Shown in pieces: positions 11,845 through 22,320 of a DNA stretch of 64,000 nt (its first letter is position 1; each line of letters starts with the position of its first letter). A program made the translations under genes and the position numbers. The notes beneath the pieces are model-generated. The model was not told the DNA's origin, ran no database searches, and saw only the letters and a list, made by a program, of their open reading frames with translations. Source of the DNA: Sthenelais limicola (Eukaryota > Annelida > Polychaeta > Phyllodocida > Sigalionidae); NCBI GenBank assembly GCA_942159475.1, contig OW804094.1, positions 14,452,132-14,516,131 of the forward strand. Direction: 5' to 3'.

Positions 11845-11958
11845 ATCTGAAGAAATTATCGCACCTACTCAACCCACCATTGAAGGTTTGGTTTGGCCAA
11901 ACCAAACCAAACCAAACCTTCAATGGTGGGTTGAGTAGGTGCGATAATTTCTTCAGAT
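11845..11958. repeat. Perfect palindrome, 52-bp arms with 10-base loop
   Basis: Arm 11,845-11,896 is the exact reverse complement of 11,907-11,958; the loop is CCAAACCAAA. The right arm also starts the first copy of a 150-bp direct repeat (11,917 and 12,067). Confidence 0.85.
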
Positions 11959-12962
11959 GCAGATTGCGAAGGGGTTGTATCAGGGGAGGCAGGCGTTATC
12001 ACATAAATATTCGTCAGGGAACGATGGCGATGACTATCCTGCTTCCCAGCTTTATCAATTTCAGAACCTTCAATGGTGGGTTGAGTAGGTGCGATAATTT
12101 CTTCAGATCCGGATTGTGAAGGGGTTGTATCTAGCAAGGCAGGCGTTATTACATAGATATCCGTTAGGGAACCGCGGTGATGACTATCCTGCTTCTCAGT
12201 TTTAATTTCCAATTTAATTGAGGGGGTAGGAAATGATGGCTTTATCATTTTCAATATTTTACTGTCCACAATTTCGTAACCACTTTTTACTTCAGTTTTA
12301 ACCACGGTTTCATAATCCTGGAGAGGTTTGGTTGTAGTTGGAGCTAATACACAATCGGTCCTTATCTTTTTTTCCCAGTGAGAAAGATACTTTGCAATCG
12401 TGCATGGTTGCATCCCCTCAACATTCCTCAGATCCATGATTTCATTAGAAGGAAATCTATTGAAAAGAAATGATGGATTCATATCAACATTAGACAGCCG
12501 CAAATCGATGTATTTAAATCGATGCTGCACAGGTTCGAAGATCAACCGTGATAACTTTACAAAACGACATGTTATGCCGGTTGTTGAGCTTATTCCTCCA
12601 TTTTCACATTCAATAGACTCTTTTGTTTTTAAAACATTTTCATAATTTGAGAATGGGGATGATATTCTGGACTTGTTTACCCCCTTGCAACTGAACTTCA
12701 TGTTTTCACCGTTTTTGAGAATGTATGACTTGCTGCTTAATGCGATAATTTCATCCCCCTCAGCCTCCTCTTTCATTATCCCCGGAACACGCATATCATG
12801 CATTTTGTGAGCATTACAGCATTCTCTTATAAACCATTTAGGAATATCATTGTTTGAACATCTTCCAAAAATGTCAAATAGAAATTCTTCCCTCATGTTT
12901 GGGTGTACACATTCAAGAAGAGATGGTTGACCTAAACTTACATAAGCTGAATCTGTATCCAT
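11865..12962 (-). pseudogene. PolB palm fragment fused to LRR-like glycoprotein segment (Polinton 1)
   Basis: The minus-strand frame opens with MDTDSAYVSL, the polymerase B motif C (DTDS). It continues through the region after the palm, with RVPGIMKEEAEGDEIIALSS and KFSCKGVNKS as seen in Polinton polymerases. Near residue 120 the sequence changes character. Residues 127-180 (TCRFVKLSRLIFE... then YIDLRLSNVDMNPSFLFNRF and MDLRNVEGMQPC) match the LRR-like ectodomain of the Polinton 2 glycoprotein (there FDFRLCSVVDFNLEFFNQF and VVDIRNSRE). So a deletion has joined the polymerase gene to the neighbouring glycoprotein gene. Two 50-residue repeats follow (each with DIYVITPA and EEIIAPTQPTIEG), then the palindrome ends the frame. 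Confidence 0.65.
11917..12210. repeat. 150-bp tandem direct repeat in glycoprotein stalk
   Basis: Two units with period 150 bp (starting 11,917 and 12,067), each beginning CTTCAATGGTGGGTTGAG, encode a repeated stalk segment on the minus strand in the same frame. They differ by scattered substitutions. Confidence 0.75.
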
Positions 12963-13000
12963 CGTAACGTAGCAAAAGTCCTTCCTATTGACATATTTAT

Positions 13001-13969
13001 CTAAACAATCGTCAAATTTCCAATTAATTTCATTGTGTCCCCTATGATCTTTTGATCAGGATTTAAATCTGACATTCTATGAGAATTTGTAACATCCTCC
13101 TCAAATTTTTTAAAGCAGCGTTGTGGAATAAATTCTATTGCTTGATACACATGTGTTACAACCATTCCATGCTCAAGATACCACTTTAAAAGTGGTGTTG
13201 CAAGAAGTATTTTCTTAGCTGTTAATCCGCTAACTAACAGTTTTCTCGGTTTCATCGACAAATTGTGTTCTGAAACATGTTTTTTCATATGCTCACCTAT
13301 ATCACCAATATCGATATCAACAGTTGAAAATAGGGGGCACATTTCAGAAAAATATTCTTCAGGAAGCATTTCCCTTTTAAATTCAGAGTCCCAGTTCTTA
13401 GGAATTTCAATATCGACTTCACTTGAACCAAAGAATTCTCCTGTTTTAATGGCTGATATTATCTTTTTATGTGTCACAGAACCTTTATTTGATCTGTAAA
13501 ACTTTGGAAAAAAGCTTTCAACAAACTGTTTGACATCACTGCTTTCAGTAATTATTTTTTCAAATTCACACTCATATATTGAAACAATAATATACCCTTT
13601 CTTTTTATGATATTGTTCCCTCTGTTTTGTTCTTTCCCTTCTTGCTTGCATAACATTTTCATCCATTCGACCAGTCATACATGTACAGGCATGCCACCAA
13701 CAACCATTGTATTCATAAATTGTGCCAGTTTTCGTCTCATATCCATCACAATAAAATGGTCCAACACGCTTTTCATAACCATTTCTAGCAAAATGTTCAA
13801 TAACAATTCCACCCCTATTTGCTTCATACTCCATCCAAACTGAAGCCATAAAGTATTTTGAATGGCTTTGAGGTTTAAAATTATTTTCCCTTTCGCGACG
13901 TATAAACATTCCTGTAGGCATTTCTTGACTAATGCACCATAAATATAACGCATTTGCATCATATCCCAC
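13001..13969 (-). pseudogene. DNA polymerase B, motif A and thumb-proximal part (Polinton 1)
   Basis: The open frame begins in polymerase motif A (GYDANALYLWCISQEMPTG; the family signature is YDANALYP/L). It continues through the region with YNGCWWHACTCM that Polinton polymerases have before the second palm half. It ends in KLIGN, which is the start of motif B (KxxxNSxYG), but the rest of motif B and roughly the next hundred residues are missing. The sequence passes within about 60 bp to motif C at 12,962. A stop (near 13,980, beside an A-run) separates this frame from the exonuclease part upstream. With a deleted motif B the enzyme cannot be catalytic. Confidence 0.8.
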
Positions 13970-14013
13970 TATTTTTTTTTATAGAATTGTTCCACCCTCC
14001 CGCACTGGTGTTT

Positions 14014-14450
14014 CTAGAACTTTTTGATGGCGACAAAAAACAATAGACGGACCGCCTCCTCTCTTGCATATTTGAAAAGCAAATTTCTAGCAACACCTGG
14101 TGCTGAAAATGAAGTCTTAAAAAGGTCAATATCTCGATCGTGATAAAATTTCTGCAGATTTGTAACACCTTCCACAAATGGTCCAACATCGAGATTGTTA
14201 TAATATTCTAAAAGGTCGCCTAAATTTTGCATTTTTCTACTTTTCCAAAGCTCTTGAAGTTCATTATATGCTTGTAGAGGAATATTTGTCTGCTTTAAGG
14301 AAGAATAAAATGCTTCATATGGCGGTAGGGATTCTTCCTGCAATCGCTCGGGGGAGTCTAAATAGTCATAGCAAAAATAACTTTTTTCTTCCTTAACATT
14401 ATATGCTGATAAGAACTTGCTGTATGAAACACCTGGTGAAAGATATTGAC
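14014..14450 (-). pseudogene. DNA polymerase B, exonuclease-to-TPR region fragment (Polinton 1)
   Basis: A minus-strand frame that reads ELWKSRKMQNLGDLLEYYNN followed by DVGPFVEG and FSAPGVARNLLF, the stretch between the exonuclease and polymerase domains in Polinton polymerases. The frame is open back to about 14,455, where a frameshift separates it from the Exo II part. Another frameshift near 14,055 separates it from the segment leading to motif A. Confidence 0.75.
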
Positions 14451-14977
14451 AAATCTAAAAATCTAAATTCTCCTGTCGAAATTGCCATATATGAATTTGC
14501 CTTTTTAATGACAAATGCATTTTCTCCGTGACCAAATTCTCTAGTTTTGAAAATGTGCCTCAAAAGTTCTGTTTTAAGAACATTAAGATCGTAGCGAGAA
14601 GAATTAAACCCTAAAACAAGCAATTCTTCTATATATTTCACAAATCTTTCATATAACCCATCTAAATACTGACTCATTTTCTGAAGGGCATAATTACCCT
14701 TGCGCTTCTTTGTTTTCTCTTTTTCACTTTCAAGGGGCTCTAAATTATCAACATTGTCGATATCTGAAAAATTCTCACATTCAGACTCCCTTTCTGAACC
14801 TTGACTCTCCATTTCCGATTCCCCCTCAGATTCCAATTCTGATTCTGATTCTAATTCATTTTCCAATAAGGACTCCCCTGAACACGTTTCTTCTGAATTA
14901 TTATTTCCTGAAGGAAAACATTGATCGTGCATTTTCTCCTCAAAAGCTTCCTCTTTCAACATTGAAAGCTTTTCCAA
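14399..14977 (-). pseudogene. DNA polymerase B, exonuclease II fragment (Polinton 1)
   Basis: It holds LGFNSSRYDLNVLKTELLRH, the Exo II motif of type B polymerases (GFNSxxYD). Upstream is an insert very rich in Glu and Ser (ENELESESELESEGESEMES). It is in the same frame as 15,472-14,984 and separated from it only by one in-frame TAA at 14,984-14,986. Confidence 0.8.
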
Positions 14978-14983
14978 ATATTG

Positions 14984-15540
14984 TTAAAAAATTTCTAAAT
15001 TTATTTGCTTCGAACATGTTTGAATTTGTCTGAGATATGATAACATTTTATGTGTTAACGAATTTACGTTTGGGTCGATAAAGCACTTGGGAGTATCGAA
15101 GTTTGGAATGTTTGAGCATACAGAAACTGATATTGCTGAATGCCTTTGGCCCCATTTCAACTTTTCTGGTTGGTTTGTTTCAACTTTTTCTAAAAGCGAC
15201 TCAATATCGAAAACTGCAAAATGTTTATATGTTCTTATGTCACTTGGAACACATATTCCATTATTTTGTAACTCTTCAAAAATTGACAGAGGTGGTGAGT
15301 AATAACCACCCTTAAAGCGGTATGAGGTTTTTTTCCCACATGTAATTAAATGCCTTTTATAGTGAGAATATTTGGAAAATGTTCTCTCACAAAGTTCGCA
15401 TGCAAACTTTTTTGCATATCGTTTAAAATTGGAAATAAACGATAAGTGGTTTTTATACACATTCAAATGCATTATTTTCCCATAGTTTGAAGTTGTTTTA
15501 AATCTAAGAGCGACAGGATCATCAGGGTCAAGTTCGTAAA
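14984..15540 (-). pseudogene. DNA polymerase B, zinc finger and exonuclease I fragment (Polinton 1)
   Basis: A C2H2-type finger (FACELCERTFSKYSHYKRHL, then TCGKK) is followed by HFAVFDIESLLEKV, which has the Exo I DxE. This order (finger then exonuclease) is usual for Polinton-type polymerases. The frame is open upstream past 15,472 to about 15,540, where a frameshift separates it from the N-terminal part. Confidence 0.8.
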
Positions 15541-16968
15541 CATATATTGAGATGTTAAAACTTCTATGTCACCTATCTCAACACCTTGAAATGCTAAATG
15601 ATCAGAAGGTATAGTAACACCTTTTGAGAGAAAAATGTGTTCTCTATACTTGTGATAGTATATAATGGCTGTTGTGTTAATGCACTTATTTTTAAGGAAA
15701 GTTGCTATGCAACGAAATGCGCATAAGTTATCCTCAATTGGTTTTCTACTCCCAGGCTGACTGTCTAAACCTATTATGCACAACTTCTTTTTGATAAAAT
15801 CTGGAAGAAATCCTCGCCCTAAAACGTAGTTTGTTTTTGTTACAAAGTATGTAACATTTGTGATAAGAACACATTTCCACTTTGTGTCTGGCCTATTTAA
15901 AATGAAGTATTCATCCAACTGAATTTCCCCAATTTTTTCCTTTAAAGATTGAATATCTTCTCGACTGCTAACTCGCAAAGGGAAGTCGAACAGTGTATTA
16001 TTTTTATATGGAATAAAATATCTAAAATCGTTTGTTTCCACATTCTGCATTAATACCCCCAATGCAATATTAACTCTAAATGAGTGATTTTGTTCTGCAT
16101 AAATTTCTTCAATATGATCGCTAAATTCCACAATTCCTCTGGAAAGATCATTTGTTGGGAAGTTATATAATGATACAATATCCCCAATACTGTGACCATT
16201 AAGAATGTGAAACTTGTTAGCTTCCAAAACCTCTTGCATTTCTTCATCTTTCCCACCATGTTCGTCTACATAAGGTGCATTTTGCTCATTCCAAGGAAAT
16301 TTTAGATCAGAATCACCCTTACCGTGCATTAAGCCTTGATGTCTAACTAATTTCTTTCTTGTTTCAAAATGGTCGGAACACTTTAAGCATCTAAATATTT
16401 TCTTTTGATGTGTTTTAACATGATCCTTATGTTTTTGAACAGAATCGCTAACAATATTACAATGATTGCATGTAATTGAGCTGCAACATTTTTCATGATC
16501 TGAAAGGTTTTTTTCTGATATAAATAAAGATCCGCAATGTTTACACATTTTTCTAGAACATAAATCAGAATGTTTTATGAAGTTTTTCTTATATGTAAAC
16601 TTTTTTCCACACTGCGGGCATACAAATGTTGATTTTGTGGAATATTTAGAATTGTTTTCACGTTTTTTGTTACCTTCAACTTGATATGCTCCCCCACCAC
16701 CAACTTGAATCTGTTCTTCATTTTCCAGAAAGGTGCACCGGTCCGATGTTGAGGGGAATATTTCACCTTGAAACGTTTCCTGAGAAATGCTTGAAGATTC
16801 ACTCTGCTGAATACTTGAGGATGCAATATAGTTGACAACCGACTGTTGAAATTGTTTGCTAGATATGTTTGCTGAATTTTGAATAGTATTTGAAAAATGA
16901 GCTTCATTATTCAGTTGCGAAATTGGAATTGTTTCCTCCAAATGTTGAACAATTTGCTGCATTTCCAC
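15472..16968 (-). pseudogene. DNA polymerase B N-terminal part with C2H2 finger array (Polinton 1)
   Basis: The 498-codon frame starts with ATG at 16,968. Residues about 115-220 hold an array of C2H2-like fingers (CPQCGKKFTYKKNFIKH, CKHCGSLFISEKNLSDH, CNHCNIVSDSVQKHKDH, CLKCSDHFETRKKLVRH). Residues 400-440 contain QPGSRKPIEDNLCAFRCIAT, the DNLCxFRC signature found before the exonuclease domain in Polinton-like polymerases. The last ~25 residues are out of frame after a slip near 15,540. This is the 5' end of the same polymerase gene that runs to 12,600. The Gln/Ser-rich first 100 residues are not recognised. Confidence 0.75.
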
Positions 16969-17157
16969 CGCTCACCATATCTTCCAAGTTTGGAAAAAAC
17001 TCCGTTATAATGCCGACCTGCAATGTCAACAAAACATTTATTATGATATAAATGCGAATAAATACAATTTAAGTTTAAATGTTGATATGTGTTTATATCT
17101 TAGTACCTGCAAATCCTTTCGTTTTTGCACAACCAGTGCATTTTCTCTGTCAATTTT

Positions 17158-17241
17158 TTACACGTCAATATAACGATCCAACACATCTTCATACTTTATA
17201 TTGGAAATCTCATCCGCCTGCTCCGTCGTTAATTCCTTGCT
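17158..17241 (-). CDS. Small spliced ORF, exon 2 (Polinton 1)
   Basis: Follows the acceptor AATTTTAG and encodes SKELTTEQADEISNIKYEDV and a short end, stop TAA at 17,158-17,160. It joins exon 1 in phase 0 to give a 74-residue acidic, helical protein. No family recognised. Confidence 0.5.
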   Translation of the reverse strand, partial: SKELTTEQADEISNIKYEDVLDRYIDV

Positions 17242-17355
17242 CTAAAATTAAAGTATATATGTATATTTCTTATAACATTTTCTAATGTCAATAAAAACTA
17301 TATTTCTAACAATTCTAGTTCATTTTCAATGCAACATTATAAATGTTATACATAC

Positions 17356-17496
17356 CTCAACCAGCTTGCAGAGTTTTTCCTTCACTGATGGGTGATTCAA
17401 AAGATCATTTTCCAAGGCCCAATTAAAAAGAGATAGAGAGTCTTGAAACAGCTGAAGATATGACGCAATTTCTCTCTCTGAAAATGCTCCCGCCAT
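17356..17496 (-). CDS. Small spliced ORF, exon 1 (Polinton 1)
   Basis: ATG at 17,496, 47 codons (MAGAFSEREIASYLQLFQDS and on), GAG/GTATGT donor. A TATA box (AGTATAAAT on the minus strand, 17,541-17,549) lies about 50 bp upstream. The gene mirrors the PC4-like gene at the other end of the element and transcribes inward from the right TIR side. Small intact helical protein of unknown role. Confidence 0.5.
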
Positions 17497-17540
17497 TATT
17501 ACAAAGGAATTGTGACAATGTATTGTTATGTGGCTATGTT

Positions 17541-17549
17541 ATTTATACT
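17541..17549 (-). promoter_or_regulatory. TATA box, right side of Polinton 1
   Basis: Minus-strand AGTATAAATAACATAG, preceded (17,550-17,565) by AAATCAATATTTCAGT, similar to the motif upstream of the left-side gene. The two promoters therefore look like copies of one module. Confidence 0.6.
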
Positions 17550-17740
17550 AACTGAAATATTGATTTATGTCACGTGATATACAAACGTATAAGTAACGTT
17601 ATGTAAATCGCTTACATCACATATATACGCCCCCTTTTTTTAGTCGTATGTGTAACGTCTTATGCAAATTATATCATTATAGCACAAGGCATTGAAGTGT
17701 AAGGATGGATACCTTAACACTAAATCCTCTGCGCATGCCC

Positions 17741-17928
17741 TATCATAATGAGGTGTAAAGGTCATATCTATCTCCACGTGCTTCATCACACCCATTACGC
17801 CCACCATTTAACTGTGATAACCTAATAAAGTCCACCCCTAATCTCCTCACACGCCCCTTTATATATTGATTTCCATTGTTTTAAAACTAAAGCTTGCAAT
17901 AGCGGTCCTCGACCCCCAGCATACTACT
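17741..17928. repeat. Polinton 1 right terminal inverted repeat
   Basis: Reverse complement of 7,216-7,387 with minor divergence; outermost bases read inward AGTAGTATGCTGGGG. Confidence 0.8.
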
Positions 17929-17934
17929 ATTGTC
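17929..17934. repeat. Target-site duplication ATTGTC, right
   Basis: Second copy of the 6-bp duplication at 7,210-7,215. Confidence 0.85.
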
Positions 17935-20356
17935 AACGTTCTGCACATGTGCACCTAAATCTGCCTTCAAGGCGTTCCTGTTTCGATTGCCTCAAATTGT
18001 GCATTTATAGGCACCAGAATCGATGGTTCTCTACCAATATGTTATATATAGTGTAACACAAATTGATGAAGGAGAGGTAGCGTAGAGTATCATAGCGCGT
18101 AGTTTATTGTACTAGATCTTAAGTGAAGCCAGCATGCAGGTAACATGTACAGAAAATGAAAATTCTAGGTATGGTGCCTTATGTAACCACTAGCAAAGTA
18201 CCCGTCCTCTGGACGGTCACCCTCTTCCTCTCACTGTCTCTCCCCTCCTCTCTCACTGCCTCTCCTCCTTTGAAACATTAACATAATAGGTCGAAGGGCC
18301 TGAAATATCAGCACATGGCCTGGAATCTTGCAGGTATAAATATATAATATATTGATTATAGTTGATGACATAAATGCACCTTCACATATCAAAATATATA
18401 CCTAGATTAGAACACAAACTATTTCATGAAACCTTAATGTACAGATAGCACTGACTAAGACCTTCTGATCTGTATTACAACTTAAATAATTCTCAGAAGC
18501 AGGTCAATGTGAGTTCCGAGAGTTCCCCAATGTTACTTTGAGCTTTAGAAGTAAAATCTAAATTTGAAAATAAAATATATAATGAAATTGGGAATTAAGG
18601 AAAATATTTGGATGCTCTTCAAAACCAGTTTAACAAATAATTTCTAGTCATATATGTGACCCGCCGAGGGGAAAGGAGGCTCCGCGCGGGATTTATAGTT
18701 CCTGGTATTCCCGCTAGGAGTCGCATCATATTCATGACGTCACTGTCAGAAATGTTTATATTAGTAATTCTGAGAGGGTGGTAACTTTGAAAGTGCTCAT
18801 TTCCTCTTCTGTACATCCATGTCATTTTAAAAAAATATTTTTAATATCCTTTTCCCTTGGCTGGTCACATATTTTGCACAGAATGAAAATTCCTTTTGGG
18901 TTATTTTAAGATAATTTAGTACTAACACCATGGTCGGTTTTAGGGTTGAAATAAGTGAGAGGCATCTCTGAATATTTAAAGCATTGCTGAACAATTAATT
19001 AGAATATAACTGTAAACATATAAATATGTTCTTTAAAATTAAACTTGAAACCGCGCCCCCTCCTTTTGAAAATCCTGGATCCGCCCCTGCAAACAACATA
19101 CCCCCCTCTCACATTTCCTATTCCTACACCCTCTTCTTCTTCACTCTCCCACTCCTCTGCAAGGAGTTATATAGGTCCCCCCAAAGATTATAGTGCTATA
19201 ATCTTTGGTCCCCCTGGACGTAGGTTGTGGGAAATGACTTAGTATCTCACAGGGGCTTTCCTGGGTAAGACCTTAAAGTGCCTTTCTGTCTCTTTTCTCT
19301 GTCTCTCTCTCCCTTCTTCTCTATCTCTGTTTCCTGGGTATGATCATAAACTGCCTCCCTCTCAGCTCTCCCGCCCTTGATATAACACTTCAAAGTGTTG
19401 ATAAGGGCGTAAAGCCACCAATCTCACTCACTCACTCACCCTCACAAACCACATACGACGACATCCAGAGAGGGGGCATTGACATCTACAGATGAGTAAA
19501 GTAGTTTGTAATTCAACAAATTCCGAGAACATTCCGGACAAAGAAAACCTTCTTTCTACCATTTCTTTTCTACCTCCTTTCCTAGAAATCGCTCTAGCCG
19601 TATATTATATGGATAAGGTATAACAATATTTGGCTGCTTTTGTCTCGCCTACAAACATCCTCACTTTGCGGGTTATCCTTTGCCACAATTTCACTGACTT
19701 TTCCCTCTTCTTCCACACAGAATAAAATTCCTGCAAAATCGCAGGACACTGCAGAGTATTTTCCGGGAATCTGGGAACACAAATATTCTTGATTTCCTAC
19801 GGGAAACCAAATTGTACGACAACATTTAGGTAACCTAAATGAAGCCTGACTTCGTCAGGCTAAGCCCTGTTTCATGAAATAGGGAATTTCACAGAATAAA
19901 ATAATAAAACCACAGTATATCTGCTAACTTTTAATTACTATTAGCGGAGGTGAAACTAACCAAACCAAACCAAACCAATTCTTCCATCATGATGGAGCAA
20001 GCCGTTGACGCAACCTCCACCAAAATATCAAAAGGTGAAAAATCCATGTTTTTGTTTTGTTTTGGAGTGGTATATAGTATCTGAGATTATATTATCCGTC
20101 TTGTAACTCTTGCATGTACCAGAGGAATGAAGGATACACTTTTGCTTCTAACGTATTAGGATAACTAAAGGATTAAAATGACGATGGTTTTACCCCCTCC
20201 CTCAGGGACAACCCCCTTACGACTCACTAGGGGGTGGTGTTTTTGACAACTCAACTCCCACCTGACACTGGGGGGGGGGGGGGTTTGGCATTACAACTCC
20301 CACCTGGTGGTGTGTGGGAGCTGCTTCTGTAAAGTTGTGAAACAAATAAGGATATA
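17935..20356. other. Intergenic repeats between the two Polintons
   Basis: The first 50 bp continue the interrupted zinc-finger ORF. After that no gene is seen. It holds CT-rich tracts near 18,200, a 13-bp-arm hairpin at 19,181-19,208 (CCAAAGATTATAG with a 2-base loop), a reversed family-C repeat (19,372-19,440), and the family-D repeat inserted at 19,722. Segments about 19,690-19,712 and 19,985-20,100 recur at 30,900-31,045. Confidence 0.5.
19722..19977. repeat. Dispersed 260-bp repeat (family D), copy 2
   Basis: Nearly identical to 1,428-1,688. Its surroundings (CCCTCTTC on the left, ATCATGATGGAGCAAG on the right) are contiguous at 30,910-30,935, which therefore shows the empty site. CTTCCA-like sequence on both sides may be the target duplication. 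Confidence 0.75.
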
Positions 20357-20399
20357 CTCGACCCGGGATTGAACTGGGGACCTTGAAACCTACAGACTG
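20357..20399 (-). repeat. tRNA-derived (SINE-like) sequence, B-box half
   Basis: On the minus strand it reads CCCCAGTTCAATCCCGGGTC, a Pol III B-box. The other half, with an A-box-like TAGCTCAGAGGGAGAGTGC, lies at 30,411-30,508. The outer bases (ATACTCG and CGAGTAT) can pair like an acceptor stem. Polinton 2 is inserted between the halves. Confidence 0.5.
20394..20399. repeat. Target-site duplication AGACTG, left
   Basis: Directly precedes the AG end of Polinton 2 and recurs at 30,405-30,410. Confidence 0.9.
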
Positions 20400-20981
20400 A
20401 GTAGTAGTATTAGTGCGCTCTGTGTGGTAGGTACGATGCCGCAAACTGCTCCGTGCCCTTTGACCCTAGGGAAGAGCTGAAGGGCCCTTGACCTAGTGAT
20501 AAGGGTCTGAAGGGCCCTTGACCTAGTGATAAGGCCCTCTGACCTGACCCAGTTCCGGTGCACTGACCTAGTGCAGGTGTACTGGTATGTTTACTAGTGA
20601 ACCCTAAACATGTGTGCCCTAATGACCTGTGAACCCTAAACATGAGTGCCCTAGTTAGCTGTGCCCCTAAACAATATTGACCTAGTGCAAGTGACCTTGG
20701 CTAGTTAGGTGTGAACCCTAAACACGAGTACCCGAGTTACCTGTGAACCCTAAAGCTGGTTGTTGTTGTTTACTGACCTAGTACAGATACATTGGTGTTG
20801 ATTACCTTAGAGTTGTATAAACAGGACTGACCTAGCTGCCTGTGGCCCTAAGCATGAGTGACCTGCAATTAGGTTTTGGTTTGTGGTGTGACTGGAGATC
20901 ATGAATGTAACTTTACTGAATTGAGTATGTAGAAAATACCATGGCACTCCCCCATTTGTATGTACTACTCACGTCTAGCTG
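20400..20981. repeat. Polinton 2 left terminal inverted repeat
   Basis: Reverse complement of about 29,820-30,404 with few differences, ending at GTCTAGCTGAG. It contains a 28-bp tandem duplication (AGGGCCCTTGACCTAGTGAT, 20,478-20,543). A degenerate iterated motif around ACCCTAAAC recurs at about 20,604, 20,633, 20,665, 20,712 and 20,747. An inward TATA (GTATAAACAGG) lies at 20,814. Confidence 0.88.
20814..20822 (+). promoter_or_regulatory. Inward TATA box in Polinton 2 left TIR
   Basis: TTGTATAAACAGG, with its mirror copy at 29,966-29,977 facing the capsid gene. Each TIR can therefore supply an inward promoter. This is inferred from motif and position only. Confidence 0.5.
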
Positions 20982-22320
20982 AGGAGGTATGGTACGCATA
21001 GACTGAGTGTGTTATGAATGGAATAGATATGGTGAGGATGGAGGAGTAAGAATGTATGAGGAAGGAACCGGAGGAAAGAGGAAGAATTGAAATATTTATA
21101 AGATTTGAGCGACTGTGAATACGATAGGGCGTTGACAGTTTGTTATGACTTAGGCGGCGAGGACCGAGATGGAGAGAGAGAGCGCTTATCACCCTGGTTT
21201 GGCGGCGGCGCAAGGGGCAGAGGGGCACTTGAGATTAGACTTCATTGTATTAGGTTGACCTTATTAATTAAAGTTGACACAGATACCCAAAATAGACATA
21301 ACTTTGGAATATGTTTAAGATTTGAACGTCAATGTATAGGTTGAATCGCTGGCCACATAGGTAGAGCGTCGAAACACAATATGTGGGCCACCTTTCAACC
21401 TTTTAAAATCTATACAAAAAAAAAGCTTGATTAGTCTATAAAAGTTTGGATGGTGTACTGCTTGTGGGTTCGAGTCCCAGGCGGTGGCAAAGTATTTCTC
21501 CCTTTTAGGTTATTGGTGGGAGAGAGTTAAAGTAAGGAGTTGGGAAAATGAATAATTTGGGTGTAGACATTTACTTATAATATAACTAACGTTAGTTTTA
21601 GACATGTATACCAGAGGATAATCCTTTCATAGTGATTCGATTAGTGCAATGCAATGCAGAGAAGATAATATCTTATTGAAATGATAATAGAGCACAACGA
21701 CCGATGGTGATAAAGTTTCTGCATAGCCTATGATATGGTAACGGAGCTGGTATATCACAATGTTGACCATTAATGGACAATACATTTGCTGTTATACGAG
21801 TGTTTTACCGAAAGAATTAAAATGATAAGAGATGATGCGGACCAAGGAAGGCCTACGATAACGCTACACCATGTCGGATACAAAGCGCTGTTTTGATCAC
21901 TTAATCACTTTTGTTTCAACGCTGACTACCGATGTGAGTATTATTTGAACACTTATAAAAAAAGGAATAACTGTAAACAATTAATTCTATTCTAATAAGT
22001 TTATTTAGCGTTAAACAGTATGTAATAGCTACACGATCGACCTATCCTAAATGTAGTAGACAACATGTAAACACTATATTTGCATACCTTTGACTAATAT
22101 GAACATATGTATGTATGAACCATGGTAGTTAATCGTTTACATTGTTTGTGAGCACTACACTGAGTACTGACATGGAGGGAATAGACTAGAGCGTAAATAG
22201 CCTGTGACACAACTTATCCCATTATCACAATGTCAAATGTTATTACCTAAATGTATTAATATAATATTAATATACGCATGCAGGAAAACTTATGACCTAT
22301 GTATAACTCTTATATTGAAC
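20982..22320. other. Noncoding stretch of Polinton 2, with tRNA-like boxes
   Basis: No ORF is supported. At 21,354-21,372 there is an A-box-like TAGGTAGAGCGTCG. At 21,466-21,478 a B-box GGGTTCGAGTCCC is followed by CAGGCGGTGGC, whose last bases can pair with GCCAC upstream. This may be a tRNA-derived SINE or tRNA pseudogene about 130 bp long. Confidence 0.35.

Larger units (their letters stand above)
7216..17928. mobile_element. Polinton/Maverick-type element 1 (10.7 kb)
   Basis: Both ends begin AGTAGTATGCTGGGG when read inward and are flanked by the same 6-bp duplication. Inside lie a type B DNA polymerase of the protein-primed/Polinton kind (decayed), a spliced PC4-like gene, remnants of an LRR-like membrane glycoprotein gene and a small spliced ORF. 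No retroviral-type integrase, packaging ATPase, protease or capsid gene was found among the open frames, so the element is shorter than the usual 15-20 kb and non-autonomous today. AG termini, 6-bp target duplication and PolB together make the class call strong. Confidence 0.85.

Noticed and set aside
20410..20643. Small ORF also present in inverted form at 30,161-30,394
   Set aside because: It lies in the Polinton 2 TIR, is built from its internal repeats and has no domain; duplication explains its presence twice.
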